7,998 bases of DNA from Actinomycetes bacterium (GTDB lineage Bacteria > Actinomycetota > Actinomycetes > S36-B12). The translations under genes were made by a program, and so were the position numbers. The notes beneath the pieces were generated by a model, which searched no databases, was not told the DNA's origin, and saw only the letters and a list, made by a program, of their open reading frames with translations. Every line of letters begins with the position of its first letter. The stretch's first letter is position 1. The stretch spans positions 1 through 7,998 of the forward strand of contig JAUHZW010000090.1 of assembly GCA_030425745.1 (NCBI GenBank), given 5' to 3'. Below are positions 1 to 6,599 of this stretch, piece after piece.

Positions 1-57
1 GTCGCCGCCGCCGAACCCGCCGCCGCCGAAGTCGCCGAAGCCGCCTCCACCGAAGGA
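1..57 (-). repeat. Gly/Phe-rich low-complexity coding repeat
   Basis: Read on the minus strand, this stretch encodes repeated Gly-Gly-Gly-Phe and Gly-Phe-Gly-Asp units (protein residues about 406-424) built from GGC, GGA and TTC codons. Such tails are common at the C-termini of actinobacterial membrane proteins of this kind. The repeat continues past the left edge, so its full length cannot be judged. Confidence 0.7.
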
Positions 58-1272
58 GTCGTCGCCGCCCATGCCTGCCGTGTTCATGTCAGAGGTGGTG
101 TAGCCGGGGGCGTGCCACATGCTGCTCAGCATGGTGCCCATGAGAAGAGCGCCCATCACGCCGGTGAACGGCGAGTAGTAGCCCTGCGCGTAGGCGCCGA
201 ACTCCCGCCCGGCCTGGTAGTAGGGACGGCGCTGGCCGTCCATCGTCTCGACGTCGAGGCCTGCGGGAGTGCCACCGGTCTCGATGGTGGTGCGGCAGGC
301 CGCGCAGACGGGCACGTCGCGCTCGCCGAGACCCGGCGGAGCCCACAGCAGGTCGACCACGCTGGGCCCGTGGCGCGGATCGACGAAGCACGGGGGTCGA
401 CGGTCCGGGACGGGCAGGTTGTCCAGCCGTGCCTCGGCGCAGGCCAGGGCGTAGCGGCCGTCCTCGAGGGCGGAGGTCACCGCGGCTGCGTCGTTGGGGT
501 GACGCATGGTGCGCACAGCGGTGCGGGCGCGGTCATAGTCGTCGAGAGCGCGCTGGATGTCCTCTCGGGCCGCCTCGTCGAGGTCAGGGTCCTCCAGATC
601 GAGGGTGGCGAGCCGCTCTCCGTACTGGGTGACGTCCTGATCGATCGCGGATCGCACCGCGACGAGCTGCTTGGCGGTGATCCGACGCTGCCGGCGGATG
701 AGGACGATGATCACGATCGCCCCGCCGAGGATGAAGACGCCGAAGACGACAAGCACTGCTGCGCCTCCGCCGTCGGCACCGCTCGACCCGGTGGAGGAGG
801 CGCCGGCAGCGCGAGCGGAGGCGAGGGCGATGAACTCATCGAGCACGGCGGCGACGCCGTTGTCGCGCTGGGCGCGGAAGGCCTGGGTCGCGAGATCGGA
901 GGCGCTGCCGGAGGTCGAGCCGGCACGGAACTGGCTGCCGACGACCACCGCATACACACCGGCCATGCCGATCTCGGAGTTCAGGGCGACCAGCACGTCG
1001 TCGGCGGTTCCACCGCCGGCGGCCGACTCGGGCAGCACGGCGATGAACATGGGGATCCCGCTGGCGTCTGCCGCTGCGGTCAGCCGGCTGATCTCGGCGC
1101 CGGTGAGGGCGTTCTCCGCGGCCGGGTCGGAGTAGACGGTGTCGCCGGAGCGCAGGGCTGCGGCCGCGTCGGTCACGTCCGGGGCAGCGTGGGCTGCCGG
1201 AGCCGTGACGAGGGTCAGGAGCGCGACCACGAGAGCGGTCACGAGGGCCAGGGGGCGCGGAGTGCGGACCAT
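1..1272 (-). CDS. Signal-peptide, membrane-anchored protein with Cys motif and Gly/Phe-rich tail (3' end outside window)
   Basis: 424 codons are visible and the reading frame is still open at position 1, so the C-terminus is missing. Residues 1-29 look like a signal peptide: basic start, hydrophobic core, cleavage likely after Ala-His-Ala (27-29). Residues about 35-150 form an extracytoplasmic alpha/beta domain (TVYSDP at 45-50, VYAVVVGSQFRAGS at 106-119) that resembles the TPM-like region of actinobacterial envelope proteins. A Gly/Ser linker leads to a membrane helix at about 171-192, followed by RRQRR, so the rest should be cytoplasmic. A helical stretch (200-290) precedes CFVDPRHGPS (295-304) and VCAAC (322-326), a possible metal-binding Cys set. 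The visible end is a GGGGF/GGFGD low-complexity tail. ATG at 1272 is chosen because the signal peptide starts there; GTG at 1290 is an in-frame alternative. I recognise the architecture as common in actinobacteria, but no function is established. Confidence 0.82.
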   Translation of the reverse strand, partial: MVRTPRPLALVTALVVALLTLVTAPAAHAAPDVTDAAAALRSGDTVYSDPAAENALTGAEISRLTAAADASGIPMFIAVLPESAAGGGTADDVLVALNSEIGMAGVYAVVVGSQFRAGSTSGSASDLATQAFRAQRDNGVAAVLDEFIALASARAAGASSTGSSGADGGGAAVLVVFGVFILGGAIVIIVLIRRQRRITAKQLVAVRSAIDQDVTQYGERLATLDLEDPDLDEAAREDIQRALDDYDRARTAVRTMRHPNDAAAVTSALEDGRYALACAEARLDNLPVPDRRPPCFVDPRHGPSVVDLLWAPPGLGERDVPVCAACRTTIETGGTPAGLDVETMDGQRRPYYQAGREFGAYAQGYYSPFTGVMGALLMGTMLSSMWHAPGYTTSDMNTAGMGGDDSFGGGGFGDFGGGGFGGGD

Positions 1273-1284
1273 GCCTCCACCGTA
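1273..1284 (-). promoter_or_regulatory. Candidate -10 element and leaderless start for the signal-peptide protein
   Basis: On the minus strand TACGGT (1284-1279) matches the actinobacterial TANNNT -10 pattern and ends 6 nt before the ATG at 1272, which would place transcription start on the A of the ATG. A GGAGG lies in the same 6-nt gap, but it is only 1 nt from the ATG, too close to act as a normal ribosome binding site. No good -35 hexamer is seen. Confidence 0.35.
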
Positions 1285-1337
1285 CGTCACGTCAGCGCGC
1301 CCGCCACCTGGTCTGCGCAGATGATGCGTCGCCCGTT

Positions 1338-1368
1338 GTGGCCCCTATTCAGCACGCACTGGGGCCAC
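1338..1368 (-). terminator. Candidate terminator hairpin after accA
   Basis: GTGGCCCC (1338-1345) and GGGGCCAC (1361-1368) form a perfect 8-bp stem with a 15-nt loop. It begins 21 nt after the accA stop codon and lies upstream of the next minus-strand gene, where the end of the acc operon transcript would be expected. There is no T-run, which is common for high-GC actinobacterial terminators, so an operator for the downstream gene is an alternative reading. Confidence 0.5.
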
Positions 1369-1389
1369 GCCGGACGAGGCATCGGAGCG

Positions 1390-3147
1390 CTAGTCGACGA
1401 TGTCGAGGATGGGGGCCCCTGCCGAGAGGGTGGCCCCGACCTCGGCGGCGATGTTCGCGACTTTGCCCGCCTTGTGGGCGGTGAGCGGCTGCTCCATCTT
1501 CATGGCCTCGAGGACCACGACGAGGTCGCCCTCGGCGACCTCCTGACCGTCCGCCACCTCGATCTTGACGATCGTGCCCTGCATCGGGGCGACCAGCGAG
1601 TCGCCGGTGGCGCCGCCGCCGGCCTTCGTGCCGCCGGCCTTGCGCTTCTTCGGACCCGCGGAACCTGCCGCCGACGGTGCGCTTCCCATGCCGGCCGGGA
1701 GGCTGACCTCGACGCGCTTGCCGCCGACCTCGACGACGACGGTCTCGCGGGCCTGCGGCTCCTCGGCCTCGGCCACCGGGCCGGAGTAGGCGGGGATCTG
1801 GTTGTCGAACTCGGTCTCGATCCAGCGCGTGTGCACCGTGAAGGGCTCACCGTTCTCGGGCGCGAAGGCGGGATCCTCGACCACCACGCGGTGGAACGTC
1901 AGGGCTGTGGCGATGCCGTCGACCTCGAACTCGGCCAGTGCCCGGCGGGAGCGCTCCATGGCCTCCTCGCGGGTGGCACCGGTGACGATCAGCTTGGCGA
2001 GCAGCGAGTCGAAGTTGCCGCCGATGACATCGCCGGCCTGGAAGCCGGAGTCCACGCGCACTCCGGGGCCGCTCGGCGGGTTCCAGGTCAGCAGGGATCC
2101 GGGGGCGGGCAGGAACCCACGGCCGGGGTCCTCGCCGTTGATGCGGAACTCGATCGAGTGACCGCGCAGGGCCGGGTCCGGGTAGTCGATGAGGCCACCG
2201 TCGGCGATGCGGAACTGCTCGCGGACCAGGTCGATGCCGGCGACCTCCTCGGTCACGGGGTGCTCGACCTGCAGGCGGGTGTTCACCTCGAGGAAGGAGA
2301 TGGTGCCGTCCTCGCCCACGAGGAACTCGCAGGTGCCGGCGTTGAGATAGCCGGCCTCCTTCAGGATCGCCTTGGAGGACTCGTACAGCCGCTCGATCTG
2401 GGCCTCGCTCAGGAAGGGGGCGGGGGCCTCTTCGACGAGCTTCTGGTGGCGACGCTGCAGGGAGCAGTCACGAGTCGACACGACGACGACGTTGCCGGCG
2501 GAGTCGGCCAGGCACTGCGTCTCGACGTGACGCGGGTTGTCGAGGTAGCGCTCGACGAAGCACTCGCCACGACCGAAGGCCGCGACCGCCTCGCGGACCG
2601 CGGAGTCATAGAGGTCGGGGATCTCCTCGAGGGTGCGGGCGACCTTCAGGCCGCGACCGCCACCGCCGAAGGCGGCCTTGATCGCGACGGGCAGGCCGTG
2701 CTCCTTGGCGAAGGCGACGACCTCATCGGCACCGGAGACGGGGTCGGGGGTGCCGGGCACCTGCGGCGCGCCGGCGCGCTGGGCGATGTGCCGTGCGGAG
2801 ACCTTGTCGCCGAGGGACCGGATCGCATCGGGGGAGGGGCCGATCCAGGTGATGCCGGCATCGATGACGGCCTGCGCGAAGTCGGCGTTCTCGGACAGGA
2901 AGCCGTAGCCGGGGTGGATCGCGTCGGCGCCGGACTGCTTCGCGGCGTCGATCACCTTGTCGATCACCAGGTAGCTCTCAGCAGCGGTGCTGCCACCGAG
3001 AGCGAAGGCCTCATCGGCCATGCGCACGTGCAGGGCATCGCGGTCAGGCTCGGCATAGACGGCGACGGAGGTGAGGCCGGCGTCCCTGCAGGCGCGGATG
3101 ACTCGGATGGCGATCTCGCCGCGGTTGGCGATCAGGACTTTCTGCAC
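1390..3147 (-). CDS. accA: Acyl-CoA carboxylase alpha subunit: biotin carboxylase fused to biotin carrier domain
   Basis: A 585-residue protein, the usual size for actinobacterial alpha subunits. It performs ATP- and bicarbonate-dependent carboxylation of its own biotin, which then carries the carboxyl group to AccD. The N-terminal biotin carboxylase domain opens with KVLIANRGEIAIRVIRAC (3-20). The ATP-grasp glycine loop GGGGRG is at 161-166, with ATP-site lysines at about 115 and 157, and the active-site motif EVNTRLQVEHPVTE is at 287-300. The carboxylase C-terminal domain runs to about residue 445. An Ala/Gly/Lys-rich linker (about 485-515) joins it to the carrier domain, whose EAMKMEQP motif places the biotinylated lysine at 550. 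The start is GTG at 3147, where similarity to biotin carboxylases begins; an upstream extension of the open frame overlaps maf and looks non-homologous. AGAGAGG lies about 11 nt upstream. It is the last gene of the operon, 91 nt after maf. Confidence 0.96.
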   Translation of the reverse strand: MQKVLIANRGEIAIRVIRACRDAGLTSVAVYAEPDRDALHVRMADEAFALGGSTAAESYLVIDKVIDAAKQSGADAIHPGYGFLSENADFAQAVIDAGITWIGPSPDAIRSLGDKVSARHIAQRAGAPQVPGTPDPVSGADEVVAFAKEHGLPVAIKAAFGGGGRGLKVARTLEEIPDLYDSAVREAVAAFGRGECFVERYLDNPRHVETQCLADSAGNVVVVSTRDCSLQRRHQKLVEEAPAPFLSEAQIERLYESSKAILKEAGYLNAGTCEFLVGEDGTISFLEVNTRLQVEHPVTEEVAGIDLVREQFRIADGGLIDYPDPALRGHSIEFRINGEDPGRGFLPAPGSLLTWNPPSGPGVRVDSGFQAGDVIGGNFDSLLAKLIVTGATREEAMERSRRALAEFEVDGIATALTFHRVVVEDPAFAPENGEPFTVHTRWIETEFDNQIPAYSGPVAEAEEPQARETVVVEVGGKRVEVSLPAGMGSAPSAAGSAGPKKRKAGGTKAGGGATGDSLVAPMQGTIVKIEVADGQEVAEGDLVVVLEAMKMEQPLTAHKAGKVANIAAEVGATLSAGAPILDIVD

Positions 3148-3238
3148 GTCAGGTGGGCCCTCTCTCGTGAGCGGGACCGAGAGCGGATCCCGCGGGCGAA
3201 GCGTATCGATACTTGGACGTCCATGGGGTTGGTCGTTC
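3148..3238 (-). promoter_or_regulatory. maf-accA gap with nested palindromes; possible internal promoter
   Basis: This is the only sizeable gap inside the acc operon (91 nt; the other gaps are 3 and 13 nt). It holds three perfect palindromes close together: GTATCGATAC (3203-3212), GGACGTCC (3215-3222) and CCATGG (3221-3226). On the minus strand TACGCT (3206-3201) fits the loose TANNNT -10 pattern and would give a 5' UTR of about 45-50 nt before the accA GTG. No convincing -35 is seen. A separate accA promoter or operator is possible but unproven. Confidence 0.25.
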
Positions 3239-3853
3239 CTATGTCGTAGCCCACAGATCGGTCCAGACCACCCCGAGGTCAGCGAGCAGGCGCCGCAGCG
3301 TCGGCAGGGACAGCCCCACGACATTCGACGGATCGCCCTCGATCCCTTCGACGAAGGCCCCGCCGAGGGCATCGATCGTGAAGCCGCCCGCGACCTGGAG
3401 GGGCTCCCCGGTGGCGAGATAGGCGTCCTGCTCCCGACGTGTGGGGGTTCCCATGTGCACAACGGTGCTGCACACCTCGCCGACCTCGGCTCCGGTGGAC
3501 GGCAGCACGATCCAGTGTCCCGTGCGCAGCACCCCGGATCGGCCCATCATCAGGGCCCAGCGCTCCCTCACCTGCTCGGGGGAGTCGGCCTTGCTGAAGG
3601 CTCGTCCGTCGACGTCGAACACCGAGTCGCAGGCGACGACGATCGCCTCGGGGTCATCGGCGTAGTCGGACGCGACCGCCTCCGACTTCGCCTTCGCCAG
3701 GGCGAGGCACAGTTCGCCCGGTGTGGCGTCGGGCATCTGGGCCTCGATCGCCTCCTCGTCCACGTGGCTGACATGGATCTCCGGCTGAACCCCTGCGTTC
3801 AGCAGGAGCTGTCGTCGGGCAGGGGACTGGGAAGCGAGGATCAGTCGGGGCAT
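3239..3853 (-). CDS. maf: Maf-family nucleoside triphosphate pyrophosphatase
   Basis: A 204-residue cytoplasmic protein, normal for the family. Maf proteins hydrolyse canonical or modified nucleoside triphosphates (dTTP, UTP, CTP or methylated forms, depending on subfamily) to the monophosphate plus pyrophosphate; the subfamily is not resolved here. Visible motifs are LILASQSPARRQLLL (4-18), the acidic catalytic region VACDSVFDVDGRAFSKA (73-89, with Asp76 in the general-base position), ATGEPLQVAGGFTIDALGGA (147-166) and EGIEGDPSNVVGLSLP (169-184), the family signature for substrate binding. The ATG at 3853 lies 3 nt after the accE stop with no clear Shine-Dalgarno, so translation is probably coupled to accE. 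The position between accE and accA is a recurrent actinobacterial arrangement. Confidence 0.94.
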   Translation of the reverse strand: MPRLILASQSPARRQLLLNAGVQPEIHVSHVDEEAIEAQMPDATPGELCLALAKAKSEAVASDYADDPEAIVVACDSVFDVDGRAFSKADSPEQVRERWALMMGRSGVLRTGHWIVLPSTGAEVGEVCSTVVHMGTPTRREQDAYLATGEPLQVAGGFTIDALGGAFVEGIEGDPSNVVGLSLPTLRRLLADLGVVWTDLWATT

Positions 3854-3856
3854 CGA

Positions 3857-4072
3857 CTAGCGCGGCATCATCGACGCCCGCCAGGCGCCGTAGCCCGGTC
3901 GCTGGGTCGGACGCGTCATGCGGCTCTTGCGGGCCCACAGGCTCCACTTGGGCTGTTCGGCGGCTGGGGCCGAACGACTGTTCAGCACCGCGACCACGAT
4001 GCCGACCTCATCGGGCGTCGGGTTGCCGCTGACGATCCGCAGTCGCGGAGCCTCACTCGGGGTCTCACTCAT
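3857..4072 (-). CDS. accE: Acyl-CoA carboxylase epsilon subunit
   Basis: A small 71-residue protein. LRIVSGNPTPDEVGIVVAVL (11-30) and the C-terminal Trp/Arg/Pro-rich part (KWSLWARKSRM at 42-52, RPGYGAWRASMMPR at 58-71) are the hallmarks of the actinobacterial epsilon subunit. Such subunits bind the beta hexamer, stabilise the alpha-beta complex and raise its activity. The start is ATG at 4072: GGGAGG at 4086-4081 sits 8 nt upstream, and the family similarity begins just after it. That ribosome binding site overlaps the last base of the accD stop codon, and the gene follows accD by 13 nt, so the two are almost surely co-translated. A longer in-frame start at 4147 would overlap accD and adds unrelated residues. 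Confidence 0.92.
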   Translation of the reverse strand: MSETPSEAPRLRIVSGNPTPDEVGIVVAVLNSRSAPAAEQPKWSLWARKSRMTRPTQRPGYGAWRASMMPR

Positions 4073-4080
4073 GCTCAGTG

Positions 4081-4086
4081 CCTCCC
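4081..4086 (-). promoter_or_regulatory. Ribosome binding site of accE, overlapping the accD stop
   Basis: GGGAGG on the minus strand, 8 nt before the accE ATG. Its first base (4086) is the final G of the accD TAG. This fixes the accE start at 4072 and suggests coupled translation, which would keep epsilon and beta in step. Confidence 0.7.
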
Positions 4087-5678
4087 TACAGAGGGATGTT
4101 GCCGTGCTTCTTCGGCGGACGGCTGGCGCGCTTGCTTCGCAGGGCACGCAGGGCTCGAGTGACCATGGCCCGGGTCTCGTGGGGGAAGATCACACGGTCG
4201 ATGTAGCCGCGCTCGGCCGCGATGTACGGGTTCGCGAGGGTGTCCTGGTACTCGTCGATCAGCCGCTTGCGCTCGGCCTCGGGATCGGACGCCTCGGCGA
4301 TCTCCTTGCGGTACAGGATGTTGGCCGCTCCCTGAGCGCCCATGACCGCGATCTCGGCCGTGGGCCAGGCCACGGTGAGGTCGGCTCCGAGGTGCTTGGA
4401 GCCCATGACGTCGTAGGCACCGCCGTAGGCCTTGCGGGTGATGACGGTGACCAGCGGAACCGTCGCCTCGGCGTACGCGTAGATGAGCTTCGCGCCACGG
4501 CGGATGATGCCGTCCCACTCCTGATCGGTGCCGGGCAGGAATCCCGGGACGTCGACGAGGGTGATGACGGGAACGTTGAAGGCATCACACGTGCGCACGA
4601 AGCGCGCCGCCTTCTCGGAGGCCTCGATGTCGAGGGTGCCGGCGAACTGCATCGGCTGGTTCGCCACGATCCCGACCGCATGGCCCTCGACCCGGCCGAA
4701 CCCGGTCAGGATGTTGGGGGCGAAGAGCGGCTGGGTCTCGAGGAACTCGCCGTCGTCCATCAGGTGCTCGATGACCCGATGCATGTCATACGGCTGGTTG
4801 GGGGAGTCCGGGATGAGGGTGTCGAGCTCGTAGTCCTCATCGGTGAACGCCAGGTCGGCCTCGTAGCCGTAGGTGGGGGCGTCCTCGAGGTTGTTGCTCG
4901 GCAGGTAGGACAGCAGCGCCTTGACGTACTCGAGGGCGTCCTCCTCGTCGGAGGCCATGTAGTGGGCGACACCCGACTTGCTGTTGTGGGTGCGGGCGCC
5001 GCCGAGCTCCTCGAAGCCGACATCCTCGCCGGTGACCGTCTTGATGACGTCCGGGCCGGTGATGAACATGTGCGAGGTGCCGTCGACCATGATCGTGAAG
5101 TCGGTGATGGCGGGGGAGTAGACCGCGCCGCCGGCGCACGGGCCCATGATGAGGGAGATCTGGGGGACCACGCCTGATGCGGCGACGTTGCGGCGGAAGA
5201 TCTCGCCGTACATCGCGAGCGCGACGACGCCCTCCTGGATGCGGGCGCCGCCGGAGTCGTTGATGCCGATGACCGGGCAGCCGATCTTCATGGCCATGTC
5301 CATGACCTTGATGATCTTCTCGCCGACGACCTCGCCGAGGGAGCCGCCGAAGACGGTGAAGTCCTGAGCGTGCACGCACACCGGGCGTCCGTCGATCGTG
5401 CCGAAGCCGGTGACGACGCCGTCGCCGTAGGGGCGGCTCTTCTGCATGCCGAAGTTGTGCGAGCGGTGACGCACCAGTCCGTCGATCGCCTGGAACGAGT
5501 CCTCGTCGAGGAGGGCGAGCACTCGCTCCATGGCCGTCTTCTTGCCCCGTGCGTGCTGCTTCTCGACCGCCTTCTCGCGACCCCCGGCGGCCTCGGCTCG
5601 GCGCCGGGCTAGCTCGGCGGCCTTGCCCGCGGTGGTGTGCGGATCAAGGGTGTTGTCTTCGACGCTGGCCGCGCTCAT
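4086..5678 (-). CDS. accD: Acyl-CoA carboxylase beta subunit (carboxyltransferase), probably propionyl/acetyl-CoA type
   Basis: A 530-residue protein, the standard length for actinobacterial AccD/PccB. It moves the carboxyl group from biotin on AccA to an acyl-CoA and works as a hexamer of two fused crotonase-like domains. In the N-domain, QDFTVFGGSLGEVVGEKI (105-122) and the oxyanion-hole segment GPCAGGAVYSPA (179-190) are visible. In the C-domain, VDVPGFLPGTDQEWDGII (375-392) and the second oxyanion-hole segment ITRKAYGGAYDVMGSKHLGA (413-432) are visible. Asp423 aligns, within one residue, with Asp422 of Streptomyces coelicolor PccB, the residue reported to set acyl-chain preference; Ile occupies that place in the sister AccB. 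This favours use of propionyl-CoA. The start at 5678 has AGGAGG 4 nt upstream; a longer open frame to 5894 overlaps birA and is discarded. First gene of the operon. Confidence 0.96.
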   Translation of the reverse strand: MSAASVEDNTLDPHTTAGKAAELARRRAEAAGGREKAVEKQHARGKKTAMERVLALLDEDSFQAIDGLVRHRSHNFGMQKSRPYGDGVVTGFGTIDGRPVCVHAQDFTVFGGSLGEVVGEKIIKVMDMAMKIGCPVIGINDSGGARIQEGVVALAMYGEIFRRNVAASGVVPQISLIMGPCAGGAVYSPAITDFTIMVDGTSHMFITGPDVIKTVTGEDVGFEELGGARTHNSKSGVAHYMASDEEDALEYVKALLSYLPSNNLEDAPTYGYEADLAFTDEDYELDTLIPDSPNQPYDMHRVIEHLMDDGEFLETQPLFAPNILTGFGRVEGHAVGIVANQPMQFAGTLDIEASEKAARFVRTCDAFNVPVITLVDVPGFLPGTDQEWDGIIRRGAKLIYAYAEATVPLVTVITRKAYGGAYDVMGSKHLGADLTVAWPTAEIAVMGAQGAANILYRKEIAEASDPEAERKRLIDEYQDTLANPYIAAERGYIDRVIFPHETRAMVTRALRALRSKRASRPPKKHGNIPL

Positions 5679-5682
5679 CGCT

Positions 5683-5688
5683 CCTCCT
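5683..5688 (-). promoter_or_regulatory. Ribosome binding site of accD
   Basis: AGGAGG on the minus strand with a 4-nt spacer to the ATG at 5678. It is the best match to the anti-Shine-Dalgarno sequence among the genes here, and it rejects the longer open frame that reaches into birA. Confidence 0.75.
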
Positions 5689-5702
5689 AGGCTTCGCTTG
5701 CG

Positions 5703-5709
5703 TACCTTA
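5703..5709. promoter_or_regulatory. Overlapping divergent -10 elements for accD and birA
   Basis: The 7-bp segment TACCTTA reads TACCTT (5703-5708) on the plus strand and TAAGGT (5709-5704) on the minus strand, and both fit the TANNNT -10 pattern. The predicted 5' UTRs are about 20 nt toward each gene, each containing the visible ribosome binding site. The positions expected for -35 boxes fall over the opposite gene's ribosome binding site and do not resemble TTGACA, so the calls rest on the -10 matches and on the lack of other room in the 57-bp gap. Confidence 0.4.
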
Positions 5710-5735
5710 GTGGTGAGACGTCGAACGGAGTGGCC

Positions 5736-6575
5736 ATGTCTGCGGTAAGTGACGAGCGTCCCACGTCGGACCTCACGGTCGAGCGGGTCGTGGCCCTGCT
5801 GGACGGGCGCTCCTCGTGGCCGGCTCCGCTGATCGTGGCCAGTACCGGGTCGACGAATGAGGATCTCACCCGATTGGCGCAGGAGGGTGCCCATGAGGGC
5901 ACATGTGTGGCCGCCGACGAGCAGACCGCCGGCCGGGGCCGCCTGGACAGGACGTGGGTGAGCCCGCCCGGAGCCGGACTGTGGGCCTCCGTGCTCGTCC
6001 GTCCGGGCGATGTGCCGCCGGACCGGCTCGCCTGGCTGCCGCTCGTCGCCGGTGTCGCGGCGAGTGACGCGCTGAAAGAGGCCAGTTCGGTCCGTGCGGA
6101 GCTGAAGTGGCCGAATGACCTCGTGGCCATCGCGGCGGCGTGCGGGGGGTCCGACGGCCCCCGCAAGCTCGGCGGCATCCTCAGTGCTCTGGTCCCGGAC
6201 GCGGGTGGCGAGGGGCCGGCCGTCGTCCTCGGCATCGGGATCAACGTGAACATGGGCGGCATGGACCTGCCGATCACGCAGGCGACCTCGGTGCTCCTGG
6301 AGGGCGGCAGGCTCGACCGGTCAGACCTCCTCGCCGCCCTCCTGCTCGCGTTGGAGTCGCGCCTGGCTCAATGGCGCGCGGGCGACGATCAGGTCAAGCG
6401 CGACTACCGGGACCGCTGCGCGACGATCGGACGTCTGGTGGAGGTCGACCTGCCCGGCGGCCGGCAGATGAGCGGCGTGGTCTCGGGCATCGACGACGAC
6501 GGTCATCTCGTGGTCTCTGACGGTGAGGCCACCACGACGATCACGGCGGGAGACGTCGTGCACGCGACGATCTGA
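5736..6575 (+). CDS. birA: Biotin--[acetyl-CoA-carboxylase] ligase, without DNA-binding domain
   Basis: A 279-residue cytoplasmic enzyme. It makes biotinyl-5'-AMP from biotin and ATP and transfers biotin to the carrier-domain lysine, here most likely AccA Lys550. Visible motifs are TGSTNEDL (37-44), the biotinyl-AMP loop QTAGRGRLDRTWVSPPGAG (63-81), LKWPNDL (123-129), RKLGGIL (143-149) and LGIGINVN (165-172). The small C-terminal beta domain covers about 230-279 (GRLVEVDLPGG). No helix-turn-helix domain precedes the catalytic core, so it is a mono-functional ligase unlike E. coli BirA, which also represses transcription. ATG at 5736 is preferred to GTG at 5730 because GGAG (5727-5730) lies 5 nt before the ATG but overlaps the GTG. 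The segment between KWPND and RKLGGIL is somewhat long. Divergent from the operon encoding its substrate. Confidence 0.95.
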   Translation: MSAVSDERPTSDLTVERVVALLDGRSSWPAPLIVASTGSTNEDLTRLAQEGAHEGTCVAADEQTAGRGRLDRTWVSPPGAGLWASVLVRPGDVPPDRLAWLPLVAGVAASDALKEASSVRAELKWPNDLVAIAAACGGSDGPRKLGGILSALVPDAGGEGPAVVLGIGINVNMGGMDLPITQATSVLLEGGRLDRSDLLAALLLALESRLAQWRAGDDQVKRDYRDRCATIGRLVEVDLPGGRQMSGVVSGIDDDGHLVVSDGEATTTITAGDVVHATI

Positions 6576-6584
6576 CCGGACCGT

Positions 6585-6598
6585 GGCCGGATCCGGCC
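6585..6598. repeat. 14-bp perfect palindrome between birA and the PH-domain gene
   Basis: GGCCGGATCCGGCC starts 9 nt after the birA stop codon and ends just before the possible -35 (TTGAAC, 6600-6605) of the next gene. It could be a short birA terminator (5-bp stem, GATC loop, no T-run) or an operator for the downstream promoter. High-GC sequence yields such palindromes by chance at some rate. Confidence 0.35.
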
Positions 6599-6599
6599 G

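Noticed and set aside
112..3249. A 1045-codon open frame on the plus strand
   Set aside because: It runs antisense across the signal-peptide gene and accA, both with clear protein features. Its translation is Gly/Asp/Val/His-rich with no domain; such long antisense frames are typical of high-GC codon use.
3148..3462. N-terminal extension of accA by about 105 residues
   Set aside because: It overlaps the end of maf, has no homology to biotin carboxylases, and the family start is at the GTG at 3147.
3918..5177. A 419-codon open frame on the plus strand
   Set aside because: It is antisense to accD and accE, both firmly identified, and has shadow-frame composition without recognisable motifs.
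4837..5379. Arg/His-rich open frame on the minus strand inside accD
   Set aside because: It is an out-of-frame reading of accD with low-complexity Arg/His composition.
5679..5894. N-terminal extension of accD
   Set aside because: It overlaps birA on the opposite strand; the ATG at 5678 has a strong ribosome binding site and gives the standard length.
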